21,378 bases of DNA, taken from NCBI RefSeq assembly GCF_934754625.1, contig NZ_CAKVIU010000047.1, one strand, 5' to 3'. The position numbers and the translations under genes were made by a program. This stretch comes from Catenibacterium sp900764725. Its GTDB lineage: Bacteria > Bacillota_I > Bacilli_A > Erysipelotrichales > Coprobacillaceae. This document shows, in pieces, positions 15,040-21,378 of this stretch (position 1 is its first letter; every line of letters begins with the position of its first letter). The notes beneath the pieces were generated by a model. It searched no databases. It had not been told where the DNA came from and was given only the letters and a program-made list of their open reading frames with translations.

Positions 15040-16495
15040 AAATTACACAAAAAAGATGAAAAACGAAAATCAAAGAATGTGATATTTCCACTTGACAATC
15101 GTCATTTCATAACAGATATACTTATGAAATATTCTTTCCTCTATGTTGTATTGTTGTTATCTTTGTTTCTATTAAAAGTTTTAGATATGATTGATTATCA
15201 AAAACATATAGGTATCTATAAACTCCATGGAATCAATTCAAAGTCCATTCTCTATCAATTAGATCATCAAGAATGGTACAGTTTAGTATTCTTCTATTGG
15301 TTTGTATGTCTTATTACAGATTTTATGATTGGTTATAATGGGAATAATCATTGGATACTATTGAAGTATGAAGGACTGTTATTTCTTATTCTATTAGCCT
15401 TATATGCCCTTATAGAATTCATATTCTATCTATATATTTCTAGTCATTCAATTAAACAATATATCGTAGGTAGTCACCTCATAGAAATGAAATCCTATGT
15501 CTTATTTGGTTTTAAAGTGATTGTAGTAGGTATATTATGTGTAATGACTTCTGTATTATATTCTTCTATCTCTAAAGCACAGTATGAATATAAGACTTTA
15601 CAGTCAATAAAAGAAAAAACGCAGAATATGGTTGTCATTGATTCCTTTAAAGGAGAATATGTCTAGACCAGCAAGGCTGGAGTAACATATTAAAGAAGCT
15701 CCAAAACTTTATCGATTCACAGAATTCTATCTATGTAGAATCTCAAGCGCAGTTTGATGAAGATATTCTTCATAATATTCCTAATAGTGTACGTGTGAAT
15801 CAGAATGTATTAGATATCTTTCATATCAAAGATATCAATAATCATTCTATTAAACCTCAATCACAAACATTATTAGTACCACTATCAAGAAAAAATGATT
15901 CTTCAATTAAAGAATATGGTGATGGATATGCCATCCAATATATTAAGAATAATCAGAAGATTTATTCTTATTCTACCCATCATAAACATAACGGCTGGTT
16001 GATTAATTCTATTATTGTGATAGATGAAAACAATGATCCCTATCTTTATATGATTCCATCACATAATATCAATAAGAAGCTTAAAGAAGCGGGTATTCCA
16101 CCTGCGCTTAACTTCATAAAGCCTTACAATACACTAAATGAACAGCTAGAAGAACTCAATAAGACAATACAGAAAAATATCATCTCTATTCAATTAACTT
16201 CTATTTTGATGTTGATATTAATTTATGAATATATCTTCTTCTATTTCAAGAAATCAATTATGAAGATTTCTGTATTAAAGATTCATGGTATTTCTTTCTT
16301 CAAGAGATATCAGGAATACATTATGTTGGAAAGTATATGTTATGTGTTACTGCTTCTACTTTCATTATTTATTCATACTATTCATCCAATCATGATCATT
16401 ATGATATTGATGGTAGATTGGCTTCTCTCTTTACTTCTCATTTATGCCTTAGAAAAGATCAAGGTAATTTCTTGTCTTAAAGGAGATGAATTAAC

Positions 16496-17092
16496 ATGAG
16501 TCTAAAAGTATCTCATTTATATAAAAGTTATGATAAACCTATTATCCAGGACTTTAGTTATACCTTTGAAGATAATCATATTTACGCGATTACTGGACCT
16601 TCAGGTTGTGGTAAAACCACATTATTATATCTATTAGGATTCTTAGAAAAGAAAGATCAAGGAAGCATACTTATAGATGATAAAGAACCCAAAAGTATTC
16701 AGAAACTTTATAAACATACTATTGGTTTCTTATTTCAGAATTATGCATTAATAGAGAATGAAACAATAGAACAGAATCTAAAGATGATTTTAAAGAAAGA
16801 TCAATATTCTCTTATTCCTGAGGTATTAAAACAAGTGGGTATAGAAACACCAATAACACAAAAGATATATAAGTTATCAGGTGGACAGCAACAAAGAATT
16901 GCCCTGGCAAGACTCTTATTACATGATACAAAAATCATATTATGTGATGAACCAACAGGTAACCTAGATAAAGAAAATAGAGATATCGTATTTGATATTC
17001 TCTATAAGTTATCTAGAAAAGGTAAGATAGTCATTATGGTCACACATGATTTAGAACTTGCTTCAAGATGTGATGAAGAAATTAAACTATAA
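16496..17092 (+). CDS. ABC transporter ATPase of the bacteriocin locus
   Basis: A 198-residue nucleotide-binding subunit of the MacB/LolD type that pairs with DUF1430 permeases. Walker A GPSGCGKT at 34-41, Q-loop Q81, signature LSGGQ at 127-131, Walker B IILCDEP at 147-153 and the H-loop THD with H184 are all present. It starts at the ATG overlapping the permease stop (ATGA) and has AAAGGAG upstream. It should power the permease for bacteriocin immunity or transport on the cytoplasmic face. With the permease broken, the ATPase probably has no partner, though its sequence shows no decay. Confidence 0.9.
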   Translation: MSLKVSHLYKSYDKPIIQDFSYTFEDNHIYAITGPSGCGKTTLLYLLGFLEKKDQGSILIDDKEPKSIQKLYKHTIGFLFQNYALIENETIEQNLKMILKKDQYSLIPEVLKQVGIETPITQKIYKLSGGQQQRIALARLLLHDTKIILCDEPTGNLDKENRDIVFDILYKLSRKGKIVIMVTHDLELASRCDEEIKL

Positions 17093-17094
17093 GT

Positions 17095-17128
17095 TAAAAA
17101 GGTGGATTATTCAATTTCCACCTTTTTC
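17095..17128. terminator. Bidirectional terminator between convergent genes
   Basis: AAAAAGGTGGA (17096-17106) pairs with TCCACCTTTTT (17117-17127). The stop codon of the minus-strand gene (17107-17109) lies in the loop, so one hairpin ends both transcripts. Confidence 0.85.
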
Positions 17129-17457
17129 TTATGATTATAGATTATACTTATTATAATATAAAAGGCTGACACTCCTGCAATCACAAACTTACATTCTTGA
17201 GAAAGATGACTTATTCTCAAAATCAGTAATATCATAAGTGTGCTGATCATACAAATATTCTCTTGAAGTAATACTTTTGCGGATTTGTTTTTCTTCATAC
17301 TTTCAATAAGTTCATAAATAACTACTATTGCATCAAAAATCAAAATAACTGCAGCTATTCCTAAACGATACTTTGATGGAATTGCATCAAGATCATTAAA
17401 TATCAGAAATAGGAATGTGATGATTGAACCAGTAAAATAATTCAGAATTTTTCTCAT
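17107..17457 (-). CDS. Four-helix small membrane protein, paralogue 1 (immunity-like)
   Basis: 116 residues with four predicted membrane helices, in order near 8-20, 31-50, 68-83 and 88-106, and a basic end (HKKKVEIE). It shares with the gene at 17873 the stretch PS-[K/Q]-YRLxIAAxIL-x-FDAI-x-x-IY and ES-x-KKN-x-S, so the two are clear paralogues. The ribosome site GAGAGGG precedes the ATG. It is last in a minus-strand series of four genes headed by a secreted protein. Small multi-helix proteins after a secreted peptide gene are typical of self-immunity proteins, but no known immunity family was recognised. Confidence 0.75.
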   Translation of the reverse strand: MRKILNYFTGSIITFLFLIFNDLDAIPSKYRLGIAAVILIFDAIVVIYELIESMKKNKSAKVLLQENICMISTLMILLILRISHLSQECKFVIAGVSAFYIIISIIYNHKKKVEIE

Positions 17458-17498
17458 AATAGACCCTCTCTTACATATAATAGTATATTATTTTTTTA

Positions 17499-17876
17499 TT
17501 AGACGCTAGGGATTGTGCCTGATTTCTTTTGTTTCTTTTTCTTTCTTCTCTCTTTAATATTATGAGTAATTGCGATAGCCTGGTAAATTATTACTGAACC
17601 TGATAATATTGCAGCGATTATTGGATGTACAATACCTAAATGCAAAGGTATAAGAACAATAAGTGAAATAAGCACAAATATATCAGTTTGCAAGAATACT
17701 TCTTTTGACTTGTTCTCTTTCATTCTGTCATTAAGAACATATCTTAAAATGATTGCATCAAGCACAAAGAGTATTACTAATATAATTGATCGATTTTTTG
17801 ATAATATTGTGTAAGAATCACCAAACATCAAATACCACACTGTGAACGCAGTACTCAATCTAGTACATATTTTCAT
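17499..17876 (-). CDS. Four-helix small membrane protein, paralogue 2
   Basis: 125 residues with four hydrophobic segments (IILVILFVLDAIILRYVL, FVLISLIVLIPLHL and IIAAILSGSVIIYQAI are clearest) and a strongly basic tail (RRKKKKQKK). The core LDAI..RYVLNDR..ENKSKEVFLQ corresponds to FDAI..IY.IIESRKKN.SIKMFL of its neighbours, but the YRLxIAA part has diverged. Its ATG overlaps the stop of the upstream paralogue by ATGA, so translation is coupled. Probably arose by tandem duplication; immunity-like role is inference. Confidence 0.72.
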   Translation of the reverse strand: MKICTRLSTAFTVWYLMFGDSYTILSKNRSIILVILFVLDAIILRYVLNDRMKENKSKEVFLQTDIFVLISLIVLIPLHLGIVHPIIAAILSGSVIIYQAIAITHNIKERRKKKKQKKSGTIPSV

Positions 17877-18301
17877 GATGTTTGTTTTTTGTTAAAAATT
17901 CTATAATGAATCCTCCTATGAGAGTCTATTATTTTTGATTCTGATTTCATCGATTTCCTATCCTTAACAAAATTGTAGACCAAGCCTATAACTAAATATA
18001 ATACAGTTATAGATTCTATTTCAGAACGAAATCTTAGTGGAACAACATTAAATACGAGAAGCATAAAAATAGTTGCTGGAACCAAAGTACAAACATAATC
18101 ATCTAAAAACATTTTAATTGAATGATTTTTCTTTCTACTTTCAATAATTGCATATATTGCAAAGATTGCATCGAAAACCAGAATGATAGCCGCTATTGCT
18201 AGACGATATTGAGATGGAATCATATTGCTGCCATCTAATAACTCAAACAAGAGCGTAACTACTATACATATACAAATATTTAAATTCAAAAATTTTTTCA
18301 T
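17873..18301 (-). CDS. Four-helix small membrane protein, paralogue 3
   Basis: 142 residues: four helices (ICIVVTLLFELL; LAIAAIILVFDAIFAIYAII; LVPATIFMLLVFNVV; ITVLYLVIGLVYNFV) and a 30-residue basic cytoplasmic tail (RRIHYRIFNKKQTS) not found in paralogue 1. A strong AAGGAGG lies 8 bp before the ATG. First of the three paralogues after the secreted-protein gene (30-bp gap), so probably co-transcribed with it. Function unknown; the arrangement suggests protection from the secreted product. Confidence 0.75.
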   Translation of the reverse strand: MKKFLNLNICICIVVTLLFELLDGSNMIPSQYRLAIAAIILVFDAIFAIYAIIESRKKNHSIKMFLDDYVCTLVPATIFMLLVFNVVPLRFRSEIESITVLYLVIGLVYNFVKDRKSMKSESKIIDSHRRIHYRIFNKKQTS

Positions 18302-18331
18302 AGTAAGTCCTCCTTAATAAAATGTGAGTAT

Positions 18332-18880
18332 TTAAATATAAGGTTTAGTGCTCATCTGCAAACTACTAGTTTTAAAACTATATGACTTTTTTGGGCCACT
18401 ACCAAACTTCATTGTAAGAGTTATATAAGTTCTCCTATTATTCTTATAACATTTATATTTTAAACAGCCTTTTACTTGAGTTCCTACCGCTAACTTAAAA
18501 GCTGGCATCACCTTTTTAAAGGATGAAATAGAAGTCGCTGTAAAAGCTAAAATACTACCTGCTAGAAGTCCAGCTGTACGATAATCAACAGTGAAATTCA
18601 TTTTATAATGTGATGCATTTCTAGGATGATTCGCATGAACAACACACTTTTTATTTCTTCCATTAATTGTGAGTACACCTGTCTTTTTATCATATACTAT
18701 ATAATCTACATGCTTTGTTTTCTTATTAATTACATCCACATATCTTTTTTCTCTATTCTCAAATAATTCATAGGAATAATAATTCAAATTGTTTTCTTCA
18801 ATATGATCAGCAAAAACATTAGTTATCGGGATATTTAAAATCATCACAAGAGATAATAGTATTATCATTAATCTCTTCAT
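18332..18880 (-). CDS. Secreted protein of unknown function, possible antimicrobial
   Basis: 182 residues. Signal peptide MKRLMIILLSLVMILNIPITNVFA with an AxA-like VFA end. The mature part starts with an acidic stretch, then a beta-rich KKTKHVDYIVYDKKTGVLTING segment, a hydrophobic, glycine/alanine-rich stretch (TAGLLAGSILAFTATSISS) that could insert in a membrane, and a basic C-terminal third with many aromatic residues (YKCYKNNRRTYITLTMKFGSG). Basic, secreted, with a hydrophobic centre and followed by three small membrane proteins, it resembles large bacteriocins of the geobacillin-26 kind in general plan; I could not confirm homology. A 50-bp LytTR-like site lies 70 bp upstream. Confidence 0.7.
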   Translation of the reverse strand: MKRLMIILLSLVMILNIPITNVFADHIEENNLNYYSYELFENREKRYVDVINKKTKHVDYIVYDKKTGVLTINGRNKKCVVHANHPRNASHYKMNFTVDYRTAGLLAGSILAFTATSISSFKKVMPAFKLAVGTQVKGCLKYKCYKNNRRTYITLTMKFGSGPKKSYSFKTSSLQMSTKPYI

Positions 18881-18949
18881 TGCTTTAAACCTTCCTCTTT
18901 TTTAATTTCCATCTAGATGTTAACTAAATGTTATACTATGACCTTAAAA

Positions 18950-18999
18950 TTGCCTATAATTCTCGCATAAGAGACACATTTTCGTGCATAAAAGACATT
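18950..18999. promoter_or_regulatory. LytTR-type operator, copy 1
   Basis: TTGCCTATAATTCT is followed by GCATAAGAGACA (18965) and GCATAAAAGACA (18986): direct repeats exactly 21 bp apart, two helix turns, as bound by LytTR regulators. It lies between the divergent secreted-protein gene (70 bp) and regulator gene (62 bp). A second copy at 21251-21300 matches at 43 of 50 positions. Confidence 0.75.
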
Positions 19000-19060
19000 C
19001 CACAAAAAATCCTCTCTAATCTAATAAAATAATATGTTAAAATATTACAGAGGTGATGTT

Positions 19061-19738
19061 ATGAATATACTGATTTGTGATGATAATACTGCTTTCGCAA
19101 TGCAGCTACAAAAGGATATAAATGAATACTTTCATAATCCTAATATGATTACAAATGTGATTACTGACCATTTTGATCAAATAGAAGGTACATATGATGT
19201 TATATTCATGGATATTGAATTAAATGATAAGAATGGTATTGAAATCGCAAAATATCATAAAAACAAGCATAACTGTCTGGTTATATTCACATCAAGTCAC
19301 GAGAATCTTGTATTTAATACATTCCAGGTTGAACCTTTTCAGTTTATAAGAAAGAACCATTATGATTATGATAAAAATATTGTCTTTAAGCAGTTAAAAG
19401 AGAAACTACTTACTCTTTATATCACTATTACACTTAAAGACAGTAAGCGTTCATTACAGATTCCTATTCAAGATATCTATTCAGTTGTTTCTATTGGTCA
19501 TGATCTCGTTGTCCATACACCTAAAGAAGACTATATGACAACTGGTACTCTTAAAGATTTCTGTAATGATTATATCAATACACCACTTGTTCAGATCCAA
19601 AAGAATATGATTATTAATCTCCAATATGTAGAAGATTACAATCGTAATATTATTTTATATAACAATGAAAATCTTTCTGTAGGACGTATTTATAAAAACA
19701 ACTTTTCACACCACTACAAGGAGTACAAAAAACTATGA
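19061..19738 (+). CDS. LytTR-family response regulator (AgrA/ComE type)
   Basis: 225 residues. Receiver domain with acidic pair D7-D8 (CDDN), phospho-acceptor D51 (IFMDIEL), T77 (FTSS) and K98 (FIRKN): all needed for phosphorylation. The C-terminal LytTR DNA-binding domain spans about 120-220. The ATG at 19061 is preferred over one at 19034 because GAGGTGATG lies directly upstream. It overlaps the sensor gene by ATGA. LytTR regulators bind pairs of direct repeats at 21-bp spacing; the block at 18950-18999 just upstream and its twin at 21251 are the obvious targets, so it likely controls itself, the secreted-protein operon and the gene at 20791. Confidence 0.92.
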   Translation: MNILICDDNTAFAMQLQKDINEYFHNPNMITNVITDHFDQIEGTYDVIFMDIELNDKNGIEIAKYHKNKHNCLVIFTSSHENLVFNTFQVEPFQFIRKNHYDYDKNIVFKQLKEKLLTLYITITLKDSKRSLQIPIQDIYSVVSIGHDLVVHTPKEDYMTTGTLKDFCNDYINTPLVQIQKNMIINLQYVEDYNRNIILYNNENLSVGRIYKNNFSHHYKEYKKL

Positions 19739-20778
19739 TATTTGATTTCTTATTTTCAGTTATAAGTACTGCAATGCTTTGTTTTTGCATCAGCAGTATT
19801 TTAATACCAGAAAAAAAATATTCCTACACTATTCTTTGTGCTCCTCTTACTCTCACAGAAACGTTTATTTTTACCAATCCTACTCTCCTCAATAACTTTT
19901 TATTGATCATTCTTATATGTGTAACACAGGCATGTATGCTTTATATTCATAAATATAAAGATGTGATTTATAGTATTTCTACAACACTTCTATTCTTTAC
20001 TGCTTTACTTTTTGTGAATCTTTTATTTGTTCGTTTATTTTCCATATTGAATATAGGCGATTTTTATGGACTTCCTTTTGGAATTCTATATTGTATGATT
20101 TCCTTAGGGTTATTAAAGATATTAAAATATAATAGAAATAATCTTTCCTTCCTTGAAGAGAATAAGACCTTTGGCCTTATTGGGATTATATTACTTATAT
20201 TAATCTGTTTACTCATGCAAGCTCTTTCTTTTATTAAACTACCCCAATCTACAATCATCTTAATGACTGTATTGGTATTTGTATTAAGTTTATTATTTCT
20301 TTTTCTATTCTTCCAATATAGACAGAATTACTTAGAAAAAGAGAAGTTAAGAATACAAAGAGAAAATAATGATCGAATCAATCATATATATAATTCTTTA
20401 CTAAAGAAAGAACATCGTATGCTTTATGTATTAAGAAAGCTTGATCATGTAATTTCTGATGAAGAGGCACATCAATTCATTGAAAAAGAGATAGATGATC
20501 TAATGCATAAACAATATGTATCTCATACAAATAATCCTATCTTTGATCATAAGTTAACTATTCTTATGCAGAGTTTAGAAGATTATGATATCAAGATGAT
20601 AGTCATGATTCCTGTTGATTCTCGTTTGGATAATACAGATATTATTGAACAGATGGAAATATTTATTAGAGAACATGTAACAGGTCATACAGAAATAAGA
20701 TTAAAGGTTAAAGATAATCAATTTATTATAAATTGTAATGATAAAACTAAAAATATCCGCTTAAAAACGCCTCATTAA
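19735..20778 (+). CDS. AgrC-like sensor with degenerate kinase domain
   Basis: 347 residues. The N-terminal half has six to seven membrane helices (to about 193), as in peptide-sensing AgrC/ComD/BlpH. A coiled linker (YLEKEKLRIQRENNDRINHIYN) leads to H227 in KKEHRML, aligned with the family's phospho-histidine. After NPIFDHKLTIL, where the family has an ATP-binding domain, the stretch at about 300-316 (NTDIIEQMEIFIREHV) lacks the two asparagines of the N-box, and the protein ends without the glycine boxes. The frame is open and the stop lies in a terminator hairpin, so this is not an obvious fresh truncation. It may signal without ATP binding, or rely on another kinase. Confidence 0.8.
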   Translation: MIFDFLFSVISTAMLCFCISSILIPEKKYSYTILCAPLTLTETFIFTNPTLLNNFLLIILICVTQACMLYIHKYKDVIYSISTTLLFFTALLFVNLLFVRLFSILNIGDFYGLPFGILYCMISLGLLKILKYNRNNLSFLEENKTFGLIGIILLILICLLMQALSFIKLPQSTIILMTVLVFVLSLLFLFLFFQYRQNYLEKEKLRIQRENNDRINHIYNSLLKKEHRMLYVLRKLDHVISDEEAHQFIEKEIDDLMHKQYVSHTNNPIFDHKLTILMQSLEDYDIKMIVMIPVDSRLDNTDIIEQMEIFIREHVTGHTEIRLKVKDNQFIINCNDKTKNIRLKTPH

Positions 20779-20790
20779 CGAGGCGCTTTC
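20768..20790. terminator. Terminator after the sensor gene
   Basis: CGCCTC (20768-20773) pairs with GAGGCG (20780-20785), followed by T-rich sequence. The sensor stop codon is in the loop, and the convergent minus-strand gene ends at 20791. Confidence 0.7.
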
Positions 20791-21207
20791 TTATAGGTTA
20801 TAGGATGCAATATATAGCTTATGATCCTGAGCTACTACAATCAGTGATCTTCCTACATCACTTTTCTTATAATACTTATAATCCTGAGTGAAGTCTGGCA
20901 ACTGCTTTTGTGATACTTTTGCTTCTATGATATATTTATTGAATTCTTCTTCTATTTCATTATTCTTCTTATTATTCAATGTAATGGGAAGATTTTTGTT
21001 TTTAACTTCCTGTACCTCATAATATATTCCATCATTAGTAAATGAAGGAGAAGGTTTTACTTGATAGACAATGGTATTTTCTGAAGGGAAGTCGATATTC
21101 CAGTTTTCAGATATATAATTCATGTTCTTATAATGAAGAAACGTAGAGACAATCACAACAACAATAAGTGTTATAAGAATGACTAATATTTTCTTGAGTT
21201 TCATCAT
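20791..21207 (-). CDS. Membrane-anchored extracellular protein, unknown
   Basis: 138 residues with one N-terminal membrane helix (KKILVILITLIVVVIVSTFL), no lipobox cysteine and no clear cleavage site, so it is likely anchored with about 110 residues outside. The outer part is charged (NNKKNNEIEEEFNKYI) and ends with short beta-like stretches (RSLIVVAQDHKLYIASYNL). AAAGGAG precedes two possible starts, ATG at 21207 and at 21204; the second has the better spacing. No family recognised. The copy-2 LytTR-type operator lies 44 bp upstream, so it probably belongs to the same regulon as the secreted protein at 18332 and may act in its release, sensing or immunity. Confidence 0.75.
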   Translation of the reverse strand: MMKLKKILVILITLIVVVIVSTFLHYKNMNYISENWNIDFPSENTIVYQVKPSPSFTNDGIYYEVQEVKNKNLPITLNNKKNNEIEEEFNKYIIEAKVSQKQLPDFTQDYKYYKKSDVGRSLIVVAQDHKLYIASYNL

Positions 21208-21250
21208 TTCACTCCTTTCTACACTTCAACTCTATATGAGATATGATTTA

Positions 21251-21300
21251 TTGCCTATAATTCTTGCACAAGAGACATAAATTCTAGCATAAAAGACATT
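21251..21300. promoter_or_regulatory. LytTR-type operator, copy 2
   Basis: TTGCCTATAATTCT is followed by GCACAAGAGACA (21266) and GCATAAAAGACA (21287), again exactly 21 bp apart. It has the same orientation towards its minus-strand gene as copy 1 has towards the secreted-protein gene. Confidence 0.75.
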
Positions 21301-21301
21301 G

Positions 21302-21361
21302 AAAAGAGGCTGTAACGACTAGATAGTATTTACTACTACCTTGAGCGTTACAGCTCTTTTT
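21302..21361. terminator. Long bidirectional terminator hairpin
   Basis: AAAAGAGGCTGTAACG (21302-21317) pairs with CGTTACAGCTCTTTT (21346-21360) with one bulge. T-runs exist on both strands; it probably ends a minus-strand gene beyond the right edge. Confidence 0.7.
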
Positions 21362-21378
21362 CGTTATATCCCATCAAA

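Larger units (their letters stand above)
13476..15110 (+). mobile_element. IS110-family (IS1111-like) element, copy 2
   Basis: It is inserted in the permease gene. Inverted motifs ATGAAATGACG (13476-13486) and CGTCATTTCAT (15100-15110), and TTGTTCAA/TTGACAA inside. Two different joins restore the host frame (DN-ITDIL-MKYSF, or DN-MKYSF using the ATGAAAT shared by 13476-13482 and 15124-15130), so the exact right edge is between 15110 and 15123. Confidence 0.78.
12990..16499 (+). pseudogene. DUF1430-type bacteriocin-associated permease, split and frameshifted
   Basis: Three pieces. Piece 1 (12990-13481) has an N-terminal membrane helix (LKCFVFISLVFLLCISVL) and an external domain. Piece 2 (about 15111-15666) has four helices (SFLYVVLLLSLFLLKVL, WYSLVFFYWFVCLI, LLFLILLALYALIEF, FKVIVVGILCVMTSVLY) and the HIGIYKLHGI motif. 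Piece 3 (to 16499) has a second external domain and three helices. An IS110 element separates pieces 1 and 2, and a one-base shift near 15662 (GTC TAG) separates 2 and 3; the frame continues as DQQGWSNILKKLQNF. Intact, it would have about 620-630 residues, normal for this family. The GTG at 12990 is favoured as start because AAAGGAG lies 8 bp upstream. It ends in ATGA overlap with the ATPase gene. Role in the family: export or self-immunity with the ATPase; here probably lost. Confidence 0.8.

Noticed and set aside
14726..15098. Two minus-strand open frames (121 and 60 codons) with hydrophobic stretches
   Set aside because: They overlap the conserved structured RNA region of IS110 copy 2, have no ribosome sites, and no equivalent exists in copy 1.
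10899..15110. The two IS110 copies acting as a composite transposon around the bacteriocin gene
   Set aside because: The copies are divergent, IS110 elements are not known to mobilise intervening DNA as pairs, and copy 2 splits a gene of the locus.
1..21378. tRNA, rRNA or CRISPR array
   Set aside because: No cloverleaf, ribosomal segment or regularly spaced repeat array was seen on either strand.

Overview
The window reads as low-GC Gram-positive (Bacillota) DNA: AT-rich, strong AGGAGG-type ribosome sites, many ATGA start/stop overlaps, and a lactococcin-972-type bacteriocin with a LytTR two-component system. The insertion-sequence mixture suggests an Erysipelotrichia-like gut bacterium, but this is inference; no ribosomal or housekeeping gene is present to settle it.

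The left 10.7 kb is a stack of mobile elements inserted in each other. It runs as follows: (1) an IS21-type istA/istB element whose istA is cut near the left edge by another element end carrying a 26-bp palindrome; (2) an ISL3-type transposase gene on the minus strand, split by a 959-bp element with 81-bp inverted ends and a decayed tyrosine recombinase; (3) a minus-strand DUF6431-like zinc-ribbon gene; (4) a large four-gene unit (5439-10483) encoding two different DDE integrase-type transposases, each preceded by a DNA-binding partner built from a shared module; (5) a standard IS3-type element on the minus strand, inserted inside the second of those transposases.

From 10.9 to 17.1 kb lies a lactococcin-972-like locus: secreted peptide, DUF1430-type membrane protein and ABC ATPase. 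One IS110-family element sits just upstream of it and a second splits the membrane protein gene, which also carries a frameshift. The bacteriocin and ATPase genes look intact but the permease does not, so export or immunity is probably lost. The two IS110 copies allow comparison. Both have a candidate structured RNA (bridge-RNA candidate) downstream of the transposase with covarying stems, and both have an inverted repeat that would hide the transposase ribosome site in read-through transcripts but not in transcripts from a promoter inside the loop.

The right 4.2 kb (17.1-21.3 kb) has no visible mobile elements and looks like a regulated secretion cassette. It holds a secreted protein of unknown function followed by three paralogous small membrane proteins (toxin/immunity-like layout), a LytTR response regulator, an AgrC-like sensor whose catalytic domain looks degenerate, and a membrane-anchored protein. 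Two nearly identical 50-bp blocks, each with a direct repeat at 21-bp spacing, lie upstream of the secreted-protein gene and of the membrane-anchored gene. They are the likely operators of the LytTR regulator and tie these genes into one regulon.
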